A stretch of 64,000 nucleotides of DNA from positions 1-64,000 of the forward strand of contig NZ_KB893239.1 in the NCBI RefSeq assembly GCF_000374025.1, written 5' to 3'. The position numbers and the translations under genes were made by a program. Under the pieces are notes generated by a model, which was not told the origin of the DNA, did no database searches, and saw only the letters and a program-made list of their open reading frames with translations. Numbering within the stretch: the first letter of the stretch is position 1; each line of letters opens with the position of its first letter. Origin of the DNA: Spirosoma panaciterrae DSM 21099. Its GTDB lineage: Bacteria > Bacteroidota > Bacteroidia > Cytophagales > Spirosomataceae. This document shows, one piece after another, positions 52,882 through 61,416 of this stretch.

Positions 52882-54882
52882 ATGAATTCGTCTGTCCCCG
52901 ATTTGTTACCTACCAGCATAAAGCAGCTCAATGGACCGATTGTCGTTTTTGGAGCCAGTGGCTTCATTGGCGCCAACCTGTTTGAGCAACTCTTCCGCGT
53001 TCGCAAAGATGTGTACGCGCTGACCCACGATGCCACCAAAGCCTGGCGGCTGAAACTTCTGGACGTGCCGCCCGAAAACGTCGTTCACTGCGATATTCTC
53101 TCCAATACGTCGGTACAGGATGTGTTTGGCCGTATAAAGCCGAAAACGATTTTCAATCTGGCGGCCTATGGTGCCTACAGTAAGCAGAAAAATGTTGGCC
53201 TGACCTACGAGACCAACGTGCTGGGTACTGTTAATATTCTCGAAAATTGCACGCCCGATATGGTCTATATCCATGCAGGCAGCAGTTCGGAATATGGCTT
53301 CAATTGTACAGCGCCTAAAGAGACCGACCGGGTTGAACCCAATAGCCACTATGCCGTCTCGAAAGTATCAGCGGCTTATACGCTCGAATACTATGCCCGT
53401 GTTGCTCAGTTAAATACCCTGAATCTGCGACTTTATTCCATTTATGGCGGCTGGGAAGAACCGGATCGGCTCATCCCCCGATTGGTCGAAGAAAATCGAA
53501 AAGGTCAGTTACCCCCACTGGTGTCGCCCGATATCAGCCGCGATTTTGTCTATATCGACGATTGCGTAGGTGCGTTTGTGCAGGCCGCTTTGCGGGTCAA
53601 TCCAGCCATTCGCGGCCGATCGTACAACATCGCTACCGGCCAAAAAACCACCATGCGTGAACTGGTCGATGTAGCCCGGCAAACGTTTGGCATAACCCAG
53701 GAGCCGGTATGGGGCAGTATGAGCAATCGGAACTGGGACTTAGCGGATTGGTATGGCGACCCATCGGCAGCCGAAGCCGATCTGGGTTGGAAAGCGACCA
53801 CTCAACTTACCGATGGGTTGCGCCAGACCGCTGAATGGCAGGTCAATCATCAGTACGAGAGCCGGGTTATACCCGCTTTCCAGACGCCTACGCTCAATCC
53901 GGTGATTTCGCCCATTATTGCATGCTACAGAGATGCCCAGGCTATTCCGTACATGTATGAGCGACTGGTCAAAACCTTCAACGAGATGAAGGTGCGGTAC
54001 GAAATCATTTTTGTGAACGACAATTCGCCCGATAACACCGACGAAGTCCTGAACGAAATCTGCGCCAAAGACCCTAATGTGATTGCTATCAAACATTCGC
54101 GCAACTTCGGTTCTCAATCGGCCTTTTTGAGTGGCATGGAAATCTCGTCTGGCGACGCTGTGGTGTTGATGGACGGTGATTTGCAGGACCCGCCAGAAGT
54201 TATTCCGAAGTTTTATGAGAAATGGCAGCAGGGTTTCGACGTCACGTATGGCGTTCGGATTCAGCGCGAAATGCCAGCTCATGTTCACTTTTTCTACAAG
54301 CAGTTTTATCGGCTGTTCAAACGAACGGCCTACATTAATATCCCGGTCGATGCGGGTGATTTTTCGATGATCGACCGGAAGGTGGTTCGGGAATTGGTCA
54401 ATCTGCCCGAAACCGAACAGTTCCTGCGTGGCTTACGCGCCTGGGTTGGGTTCAAGCAAACGGGGGTCGATTACGTACGCCCGGAACGTATGTTCGGGGT
54501 GTCGACCAACAACTGGACAAAGAATATCTGGTGGGCGAAGAAAGCCATTTTCTCGTTCAGCTTTGCTCCGCTGGAGTTGATGACTTACGCGGGCTTCGTG
54601 CTTACAGGGCTATCGATGCTGGGCATTGTCTGGCAGATTCTGTCCCGGCTACTTAACTTTGATCCAAATACACCGTATGGTTTGTCGACCGTTATTGTAT
54701 TGGTAATGTTTTTTGGAGGCATCAATTTGCTTGGAATCTCGTTTTTGGGCGAGTACATCAGCAAGATTTTTGAAGAGACCAAAAAACGTCCGAAATTTAT
54801 CCGAACTCTGGTTCGTAAAGGCGATCGCATTTACAATACTCCGGACAAAATTTCGGCTTTAATTACGGAACGTAAACGATAG
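52882..54882 (+). CDS. Fused NAD-epimerase/dehydratase and GT2 glycosyltransferase
   Basis: A 666-residue bifunctional protein. Residues about 18-320 are an extended SDR (cofactor GASGFIGANL, catalytic HYAVSK, RDFVYIDDCVGAF), which would modify a nucleotide sugar. Residues about 345-590 are a GT2 domain of the DPM1/ArnC type (SPIIACYRDAQAI, IFVNDNSPDNTDEVL, ALMDGDLQDPPEV-like DxD region VVLMDGDLQDPPEV), followed by two membrane helices (about 572-592 and 610-632), as in polyisoprenyl-phosphate sugar transferases. It could make a modified sugar and load it on undecaprenyl phosphate for the GT39-type enzyme. Confidence 0.9.
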   Translation: MNSSVPDLLPTSIKQLNGPIVVFGASGFIGANLFEQLFRVRKDVYALTHDATKAWRLKLLDVPPENVVHCDILSNTSVQDVFGRIKPKTIFNLAAYGAYSKQKNVGLTYETNVLGTVNILENCTPDMVYIHAGSSSEYGFNCTAPKETDRVEPNSHYAVSKVSAAYTLEYYARVAQLNTLNLRLYSIYGGWEEPDRLIPRLVEENRKGQLPPLVSPDISRDFVYIDDCVGAFVQAALRVNPAIRGRSYNIATGQKTTMRELVDVARQTFGITQEPVWGSMSNRNWDLADWYGDPSAAEADLGWKATTQLTDGLRQTAEWQVNHQYESRVIPAFQTPTLNPVISPIIACYRDAQAIPYMYERLVKTFNEMKVRYEIIFVNDNSPDNTDEVLNEICAKDPNVIAIKHSRNFGSQSAFLSGMEISSGDAVVLMDGDLQDPPEVIPKFYEKWQQGFDVTYGVRIQREMPAHVHFFYKQFYRLFKRTAYINIPVDAGDFSMIDRKVVRELVNLPETEQFLRGLRAWVGFKQTGVDYVRPERMFGVSTNNWTKNIWWAKKAIFSFSFAPLELMTYAGFVLTGLSMLGIVWQILSRLLNFDPNTPYGLSTVIVLVMFFGGINLLGISFLGEYISKIFEETKKRPKFIRTLVRKGDRIYNTPDKISALITERKR

Positions 54883-54993
54883 ATTCTTTAACCATCGGTG
54901 AGTATCCGCGCGAAATGAGGTCCAGGTAAACACTGAGCACCGATTGTGAAGTTTTATTTCAACGCAGTTCATGTTGGCTGCCCGTAAACGTTC

Positions 54994-55902
54994 ATGAGAA
55001 AAGAATTTTCAGCCGCCGTCGAGCGCATTGCTCGGGAAGACGATAAAATCATATTCATCACTGGCGATTTAGGCTATAGCGCGCTTGAAAACGTAGCCGA
55101 TGTGTTGGGTCCCCGCTTCATCAATGCTGGTGTAGCCGAACAGAACATGGTGGGTGTAGCCGCCGGTTTGGCCTATAAAGGCTACAAAGTGTTTTGCTAC
55201 AGCATAGCCCCTTTCGTGGTTTATCGGTGTCTGGAGCAGTTTCGAAACGATATTTGTCTGCACCGGATGCCCGTGTTTCTGGTGGGCAACGGAGGTGGCT
55301 ATGGGTATGGCATTATGGGTAGTACCCACCACGCCATCGAAGATCTGGCGTGCCTGAGTAGTCTGCAAAACGTAAATACCTACATACCTGCCTTTGCCGA
55401 TGAGGTTTCGCCTATGCTCGACCAGATTGTGGCCGGAGGGCGCCCCACGTATTTGCGGCTGGGCGCTGGCCCCAACACTCCCGATGGGGCTCAGACCTAC
55501 GGCTCGTTCAGGCATGTGGTTCAGAGTGCATCGCCGATCGGTACCGTAGTGGCCCTCGGCCCGGTTGCAGCCAATGTATTAACCGCCTTACAGGATAAGT
55601 TGCTGGCCGATCAGTTCGATGTGTTTACAGCTACGAACCTCCCCCTTGATGTACCGGCCGATCTAGCGCACAAATGGGCTGGCAAACCCATGCTCGTTGT
55701 GGAAGAGCACGTATCGGTTGGGGGTCTGGCTCAGCAATTATCGGTTAAACTCCTGGCCGATGGAGCTGCACCGAGTCATTTCGTGAGTTTGTCGGCACAA
55801 GGGTACCCCAACGGTCTTTACGGCGATCAGAAATATCATCAGCAATTATCGGGACTCGATCCGGCCAATATTGCCCGGCAGTTAGCGTCATTTACAAATT
55901 AG
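54994..55902 (+). CDS. Transketolase-like C-terminal subunit
   Basis: A 302-residue partner of the gene at 51971. The pyrimidine-binding domain starts with MRKEFSAAVERIAREDDKIIFITGDLGYSALE and contains the Glu of the TPP activation site in FINAGVAEQNMVGVAAGLA. AYKGYKVFCYSIAPFVVYR and GGYGYGIMGSTHHAIEDLACL follow, then the transketolase C-terminal domain (about 180-300). The two subunit genes flank the epimerase-GT2 gene, an unusual gene order. It acts in the cytoplasm. The substrate is unknown. Confidence 0.9.
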   Translation: MRKEFSAAVERIAREDDKIIFITGDLGYSALENVADVLGPRFINAGVAEQNMVGVAAGLAYKGYKVFCYSIAPFVVYRCLEQFRNDICLHRMPVFLVGNGGGYGYGIMGSTHHAIEDLACLSSLQNVNTYIPAFADEVSPMLDQIVAGGRPTYLRLGAGPNTPDGAQTYGSFRHVVQSASPIGTVVALGPVAANVLTALQDKLLADQFDVFTATNLPLDVPADLAHKWAGKPMLVVEEHVSVGGLAQQLSVKLLADGAAPSHFVSLSAQGYPNGLYGDQKYHQQLSGLDPANIARQLASFTN

Positions 55903-55914
55903 TATCCTGATCCT

Positions 55915-57660
55915 TTGGTAACTTTATCCAATACCCCACAGACTCAACAAAAAGGCTACGGGCTCGTTGCTGGTTTAGTAGCTGGGGGGCTTGTTTTGAT
56001 ACCCGTCATCCTCTTCTGGTTTGTCTGGTCTACCTACTCGGTCAGCATACCCAAATGGGACGATCATGTACTAAGAGCATTTTTATCCGCTGTCGACAAA
56101 GAAACATCCTTTTCAGGCAAGCTTTACGAGTTTTATCGTCAGCACAATGAACACCGGATTGTCTACGACAGAATTATAACCTGGCTCGACTTCAGCCTGT
56201 TTGGGAAGTTCAATTACCGCCATCTCATGCTGGTTGGCAATCTGAGCCTGTTAGGGCTCATTGCCCTATTCGGTCTGGTACTGGGCCGATCAACGGTTTC
56301 GCAAGGCAAAAAAGCGAACCGCCAGATAGCGCCCAGCCTAACGGATTATGTGCTTTATCTTCCTCCTGTTGCTTTTTTGTTGCTCAACCTGTCGCAGTGG
56401 GAAAATATGTTCTGGGGTATGGCCGCCTTACAGAACTTTACTGTACTATTCTGGGTATTCTGGACGATTTACCAACTAGCGTTTTCAAATCGACTTTGGC
56501 CGGCTTTAGTACTGGCAACAGCCGCTACACTAACGAGTGGTAACGGCCTGCTGATCTGGCCGATCGGTTTTGCCATGTTACTTCTCCAGCAATTGCTGGA
56601 GAAGCGTCCGAACCGAAATGCCCTTATCATCTGGTCTGTTAGTGCCATCCTTCTCATTGGTCTCTATTTTTTCGACTACCAGAAGCCGCCAGGCAACCCA
56701 CCCGCTCGTGGTTCACTCTTCGACCTCATCAAAGGCTGGCTTGCCTTCAGTGGTGCGGCCGCCGAAGCGTTTCCGGTTGGCCCTGCTTTTGCCAAATGCC
56801 TGATTGTTGGGAGTATTGCTACTGTGCTTGCACTCGGGAGTTGGGTATATCTGCTGGAAAAAGGGTTCGTTAAGAAGCAATTTCCTCCATTCAGTTATTT
56901 CTTTTTTGGAGCCACCGCTTTTGTACTTGGCACAGCCGCTACGGTGGCCTGGTCGCGGGTAGGTTTTGGTTTACCTTTACTGATTACGAGCCGTTATAAA
57001 ATCTATTCGCTTCTTTTGCTAACCCTGGTTTACTGTTTCATTATTGTACAACAGCGAAAAACGGGACGGCTCTGGACACTCGTATTAGGCTTGGTATTCA
57101 GCGCGGGTCTAATGGCTAGTTCGTATCTGACCTATCTGAGCGATACCCTGTACTGGCGGCACTGGCTGGTTACGCATCAGTTTAACTGGACACACAACGC
57201 CAACAATGGGACCATCAGCATCGACTCGGTGTCCAGTCATTATACAGCGTTAGCGCCCGCTTTTTACGATACTACCCTACCAACGATCTTTGGACAACCG
57301 ACTCAACCCGTTGTTCCGATCCAGATAGCCAAAGAACCGAGCGGATACATCATCCAGAACACGACCCTACCCGCACAGGGAATTCGGGATGAAGGCCCTT
57401 ACCTATTGGCCCGATCCGATAGTCGCTCCTATTTGTTTCCTGTTCGGCAAAAGCAGCAGTCCGTAAAAGCGGCTCGTTTTCTGCCTGCCCACTTGTTTAC
57501 GAACGGTTTTACGGCCGATGTACCCACAGAAGAAATGATTGCAGGTTCATATCAGCTCTTTATTTTAACCATCGCCAACGGCAAAGCCAGTCTATACCCC
57601 ACGAATCAAACGATTGAGTCAGCCGGACCACCCACAACAACATTGAAAAAAAATTGGTAA
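55915..57660 (+). CDS. Unknown polytopic protein of the glycan cluster
   Basis: A 581-residue protein with about 10-11 membrane helices. The start is TTG at 55915, 12 bases after the previous stop; no ATG is available nearby. The first periplasmic loop holds SIPKWDDHVLRAFLSAVDKE, with paired Asp as in GT-C glycosyltransferases, and a soluble C-terminal domain of about 160 residues follows residue 420. I cannot name a family; a GT-C-like enzyme is a reasonable guess. Its position between the transketolase and acyltransferase genes ties it to the same glycan. Confidence 0.6.
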   Translation: MVTLSNTPQTQQKGYGLVAGLVAGGLVLIPVILFWFVWSTYSVSIPKWDDHVLRAFLSAVDKETSFSGKLYEFYRQHNEHRIVYDRIITWLDFSLFGKFNYRHLMLVGNLSLLGLIALFGLVLGRSTVSQGKKANRQIAPSLTDYVLYLPPVAFLLLNLSQWENMFWGMAALQNFTVLFWVFWTIYQLAFSNRLWPALVLATAATLTSGNGLLIWPIGFAMLLLQQLLEKRPNRNALIIWSVSAILLIGLYFFDYQKPPGNPPARGSLFDLIKGWLAFSGAAAEAFPVGPAFAKCLIVGSIATVLALGSWVYLLEKGFVKKQFPPFSYFFFGATAFVLGTAATVAWSRVGFGLPLLITSRYKIYSLLLLTLVYCFIIVQQRKTGRLWTLVLGLVFSAGLMASSYLTYLSDTLYWRHWLVTHQFNWTHNANNGTISIDSVSSHYTALAPAFYDTTLPTIFGQPTQPVVPIQIAKEPSGYIIQNTTLPAQGIRDEGPYLLARSDSRSYLFPVRQKQQSVKAARFLPAHLFTNGFTADVPTEEMIAGSYQLFILTIANGKASLYPTNQTIESAGPPTTTLKKNW

Positions 57661-57718
57661 TTCGTTGGTACGAGTTGATGGTTTGCCATCACCATCGAAT
57701 TGCAACCGCCAAACCCAC

Positions 57719-58891
57719 ATGCACTTTATGCAGCCAAACGCTCCAGTTACTACACAGCCCACACGCCCTGCTCTGAACCACCTGTTACAATTGGATGGGG
57801 TCCGGTTTATTGCTGTTGCCTTAGTGTTGTTCGACCACTGGACGATGGAGCATATCGAATTGCCAGTTGGTGCCCTTGGGGCCTTAGGGGTAACGATTTT
57901 CTTTGTACTGAGCGGCTTTCTGATTACCCGGATTTTACTATCGAGTAAAGACAAACTGAGCAACCAGCCTAACGGTGGCCTGGGTAAATACCTCAAAACC
58001 TTCTACATCCGCCGAACTATCCGCATTTTCCCGGTTTACTACCTAACCCTGATCGTACTGGCTCTTATCCATGAACCACCCGTTCGGGAAAAATTTGCCT
58101 GGTTAGCCCTGTATGCTACGAATATTTACATCGCTTTACACCATACCTGGATGGGAACGGTCGATCATTTGTGGTCATTGGCCGTTGAAGAGCAGGTCTA
58201 CCTTTTTCTCCCTTTACTCCTGTTTTTTGTTCCTCGTCGGTATGTACCAATCACGGCCCTCTGCATGATTGTAGGCAGTGTCGGGCTGCGGTATGTACTT
58301 TATCGGGCCTACCTCCCCTGGTTTATCGGCTATGTGTCAACACCGACCTGCCTTGACTCGTTTGGGCTGGGAGCCATTATGGCCTATGGCTGGCTTTATC
58401 GCCGTGACCTGTTCAACAAAGTCTTTCGGTCGTCGGTATGGGTCTGGCTGAGTCTGGCCGGGTTTATTGGCGTGGGCTTACTGAATCAATGGATTTCGCT
58501 GGATTCCCCGCGCGGCTATCACAACATCATGTCGGACGTATGGGAACGGCTGGCCGCTTCCCTTTTCGGTTTCTTTCTGATTGGACGAGCCGTACTTGGG
58601 TTTGGGGGCGTTATGAAATGGGTATTGGAAAATCGGGTTAGTCAATACATGGGGCGAATCAGTTATGGTTTATACCTGTATCATAACTTCGTTTTCAACG
58701 TATATCATACCCGGCCTACCCATTTTACCGTTCGCTCCTGGCATCGAATTACGGATATACTCCCCGTTCTGAACAGTTCTTATTTTTTTCAATTCGCCTA
58801 TTTCGTTTTTCTGACCGTATTACTGGCAACGGTTTCATGGTATCTGATCGAAAAGCCGATCAACAGTCTAAAAGATAAATTTTCCTACTAA
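57719..58891 (+). CDS. Acyltransferase family 3 (OafA-like)
   Basis: About 390 residues (ATG 57719, or 57728; an upstream TTG at 57665 is unlikely). An integral membrane O-acyltransferase with about 10 helices. The motif LDGVRFIAVALVLFDHW near the N-terminus, LRRTIRIFPVYY-like YIRRTIRIFPVYYL, and VDHLWSLAVEEQVYLFLPLLL carry the conserved Arg and His residues. It probably acetylates the surface glycan made by the neighbouring genes. Confidence 0.9.
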   Translation: MHFMQPNAPVTTQPTRPALNHLLQLDGVRFIAVALVLFDHWTMEHIELPVGALGALGVTIFFVLSGFLITRILLSSKDKLSNQPNGGLGKYLKTFYIRRTIRIFPVYYLTLIVLALIHEPPVREKFAWLALYATNIYIALHHTWMGTVDHLWSLAVEEQVYLFLPLLLFFVPRRYVPITALCMIVGSVGLRYVLYRAYLPWFIGYVSTPTCLDSFGLGAIMAYGWLYRRDLFNKVFRSSVWVWLSLAGFIGVGLLNQWISLDSPRGYHNIMSDVWERLAASLFGFFLIGRAVLGFGGVMKWVLENRVSQYMGRISYGLYLYHNFVFNVYHTRPTHFTVRSWHRITDILPVLNSSYFFQFAYFVFLTVLLATVSWYLIEKPINSLKDKFSY

Positions 58892-58959
58892 TTTGCCGGA
58901 AAGGACTTTATAGACGCCAACCGTTAGCTAACTCCCTACGTTTAGCCACCAACTATTTC

Positions 58960-58967
58960 TATATTTG
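58960..58967 (+). promoter_or_regulatory. Possible -7 box upstream of the GT2 gene
   Basis: TATATTTG fits TAnnTTTG exactly but lies 108 bases before the ATG at 59076. No -33 box is visible. It would give a leader of about 100 bases. Confidence 0.35.
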
Positions 58968-59075
58968 CAGTATTGATAGGAATGAACTATCGGGTTGGCA
59001 ATGTCTGTTGGTCCAACTTATTTCAAACCTGTTGGCAAACGACAGACGTACCGCCAACACCCTAAAGTACACTGA

Positions 59076-59837
59076 ATGAGCCTCCTGCTGTCTATTGTAA
59101 TGCCGGCTTACAACGAAGAAGAAGTCATCGAAACGGTTGTAAAGCTGTGGACCGATCTGTTGACCAACCAATTCCCCACCGAGAACACCCGTCTGATCGT
59201 TATCAATGATGGGTCGCGCGATAAGACCGGCGCTATTCTAGACCAAATCAAAAGTCGGTATCCAAAGCTGATGGTTGTTCATCAACCCAACGGTGGGCAC
59301 GGTAACGCCGTAGTGAATGGATACCGTCAGGCCGTTGCCCTGGATTCAGAATACGTTTTCCAGACCGACAGCGACGATCAGTTTGTACCCGAAGATTTTG
59401 CCAAGTTGTGGGCGAAGCGGAATGAATCTCCTTTTATTCTGGGGTACCGCGAAGAACGGTTCGATGCACCAGCTCGCTTATTTATCACAAAAATCCTTCG
59501 CTGGAGCATAGCCTTTATTTACGGCACCTACATCAAGGATAGCAACATTCCCTTTCGGCTTATACGGGGTTCGTTCTTACGGAAACTGTTAGCTCAACTC
59601 CCAAATCCAACTCCCTTCGCGCCCAATATTTTTCTGGCTGTAATGGCTAAAAAAGCCGGGTACAATACCTTCGATATTCCAATTACCCACAAAGAACGAT
59701 TAACGGGTACGGTATCGATTTTAAAATGGAAACTGCTGAAAGTGTGCATTCAGAGTTTTAAAGAATTAGCACAGTTCCGATTTGATCTGGGCAACAAAGT
59801 CAAAGAACTCAAAAAACCCGAGCCAGTTACGGCGTAA
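59076..59837 (+). CDS. GT2 glycosyltransferase without membrane helices
   Basis: A 253-residue GT-A fold enzyme. The start LLSIVMPAYNEEEVIETVV, the nucleotide-binding VINDGSRDKTG, the acceptor-side HQPNGGHGNAVVNGYRQAV and the DxD region QTDSDDQFVPEDF are all present. There are no C-terminal helices, so it resembles soluble DPM1-type or polymer-building GT2 enzymes. It probably adds a sugar at the inner face of the membrane in the same pathway. It precedes a flavoprotein gene, with an inverted repeat between. Confidence 0.9.
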   Translation: MSLLLSIVMPAYNEEEVIETVVKLWTDLLTNQFPTENTRLIVINDGSRDKTGAILDQIKSRYPKLMVVHQPNGGHGNAVVNGYRQAVALDSEYVFQTDSDDQFVPEDFAKLWAKRNESPFILGYREERFDAPARLFITKILRWSIAFIYGTYIKDSNIPFRLIRGSFLRKLLAQLPNPTPFAPNIFLAVMAKKAGYNTFDIPITHKERLTGTVSILKWKLLKVCIQSFKELAQFRFDLGNKVKELKKPEPVTA

Positions 59838-59840
59838 GTA

Positions 59841-59919
59841 ATGATGTAAGATGTATGATACAGCCTATTTGATGCACTACGTTTACAGTAAACCCCTTAC
59901 ATCATATAGCTTACATCGT
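59841..59919. repeat. Inverted repeat between the GT2 and flavoprotein genes
   Basis: Arms 59841-59859 and 59901-59919 match at 16 of 19 positions, built of GATGTAAG words. It ends 20 bases before the flavoprotein ATG. Confidence 0.65.
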
Positions 59920-59939
59920 TCGTCTGATCCAACTCAACC

Positions 59940-61331
59940 ATGAAGTATAAGTACGTTATTATAGGCTCTGGCCCCACGGGTCTGGGAGCGGCTTACCGCC
60001 TGAAAGAACTGGGCATTACCGACTTCGTTGTCCTTGAGAAAGAAGCCCGGATCGGTGGATTATCTAAAAGTTTTGTGGATGAAAAAGGCTTCACCTGGGA
60101 TGTAGGAGGCCACGTTCAGTTTTCCCACTATAAGTACTTCGATGACCTGATGCACAAAGCTTTGGGCGCAGAAGGCTGGCTCAGTCACCAGCGCGAGTCG
60201 TGGGTCTGGATTGAGGGTCGGTTTGTTCCCTATCCATTCCAGAACAACATCAAGTACCTCACGCCCGAAACGATGTGGAAGTGCCTGGAAGGCATCATTC
60301 ACAATTATAAATTTCCGACTAATAAGAAACCCGCGAACTTCCGGGAATGGATTCTGGCCACCTTTGGCCCGGGCCTGGCCGAAACGTTTATGTTTCCCTA
60401 CAATTTTAAAGTGTGGGCTTACCCTCCAGAGGATATGAATGCCGTTTGGGTGGGTGAACGGGTAGCCATTACCGACCTGCAGCGGGTAACAAAAAACATC
60501 ATCTTCAATCAGGACGATTTTTCGTGGGGGCCTAATAGCACGTTCCAATTCCCTAAACACGGCGGTACGGGTGGTATTTGGGAAGCCGTGGGCGATCTGA
60601 TTGGCCGGGAATATATCAAACTCAATACAGCCGTCGAGAAAGTAATTGCCCCAGAGAAAAAACTCATCCTCTCCAATGGCGACGAGATTCAGTATGAGTA
60701 CCTGATGAGCACGATGCCGCTCGACCTGTTTACCCAACGCGTGGAAGGACTCGAGTCAGAAACCGTGCAAACCGCGCAGGGACTCAAGCACTCTTCAACC
60801 AATGTCGTAGGGGTGGGTCTGAAAGGGAAGCCTAAAGAAAGCCTGAAAACCATGTGCTGGATGTATTTTCCGGAATACAACAGCCCCTACTATCGGGTTA
60901 CGGTGTTCTCCAATTACAGCCCCAACAACGTACCCGACATCAACCAGCACTGGTCGCTGATGACCGAAACGAGCGAATCATCGGCCAAGCCCGTTAACCG
61001 CGAGACGCTGATTGACGACACCATACGCGCCCTGATTGACGATCAGTTGATCGAATCGGCCGACGATGTGATCTCGACATTCCATATGGCTTTCGATTAC
61101 GGCTACCCAACCCCATCGGTAGAGCGGGATGGCATTTTGAAAGCCGTTCTGCCCAAACTGGAATCGTTCGACATCTATTCACGGGGTCGGTTTGGTGCCT
61201 GGAAGTATGAGGTTAGTAATCAGGACCACTCGCTGATGCAGGGGGTAGAATGGGCCAACCGAGTGGCGGCCAACATTCCCGAACTGACACTGCCATTCCC
61301 TGAAACCGCCAACGCGATGTGGGGGAAATAG
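59940..61331 (+). CDS. UDP-galactopyranose-mutase-like FAD protein
   Basis: A 463-residue flavoprotein with an N-terminal FAD site (VIIGSGPTGLGAAYRL), then LEKEARIGGLSKSF and a DVGGHVQFSHYKYFDDL segment, as in UDP-galactopyranose mutase and related sugar-nucleotide or protoporphyrinogen-oxidase-like proteins. A substrate-region stretch (VPYPFQNNIKYL) and a C-terminal FAD segment (GRFGAWKYEVSNQDHSLMQGVEWANRV) follow. Its location supports sugar-ring or sugar-nucleotide modification rather than haem synthesis. The exact reaction is not certain. Confidence 0.85.
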   Translation: MKYKYVIIGSGPTGLGAAYRLKELGITDFVVLEKEARIGGLSKSFVDEKGFTWDVGGHVQFSHYKYFDDLMHKALGAEGWLSHQRESWVWIEGRFVPYPFQNNIKYLTPETMWKCLEGIIHNYKFPTNKKPANFREWILATFGPGLAETFMFPYNFKVWAYPPEDMNAVWVGERVAITDLQRVTKNIIFNQDDFSWGPNSTFQFPKHGGTGGIWEAVGDLIGREYIKLNTAVEKVIAPEKKLILSNGDEIQYEYLMSTMPLDLFTQRVEGLESETVQTAQGLKHSSTNVVGVGLKGKPKESLKTMCWMYFPEYNSPYYRVTVFSNYSPNNVPDINQHWSLMTETSESSAKPVNRETLIDDTIRALIDDQLIESADDVISTFHMAFDYGYPTPSVERDGILKAVLPKLESFDIYSRGRFGAWKYEVSNQDHSLMQGVEWANRVAANIPELTLPFPETANAMWGK

Positions 61332-61354
61332 AGAATGTAGCCGATACATGTCGG

Positions 61355-61403
61355 TCGATAGCCAATAGTAAGTCATGGTTTATTACTTACTATTGGCTAT
61401 CGA
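61355..61403. repeat. Perfect 19-bp inverted repeat
   Basis: TCGATAGCCAATAGTAAGT (61355-61373) and its exact complement (61385-61403) surround 11 bases. The right arm ends 13 bases before the ATG at 61417. TTATTTTT follows, so it may also work as a terminator for the glycan cluster. Confidence 0.8.
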
Positions 61404-61416
61404 TTATTTTTAACCT

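Noticed and set aside
59940..61331. The flavoprotein as protoporphyrinogen oxidase
   Set aside because: The fold is shared, but the GGLSKSF/DVGGHV pattern and the glycan-cluster position favour a sugar-nucleotide role.
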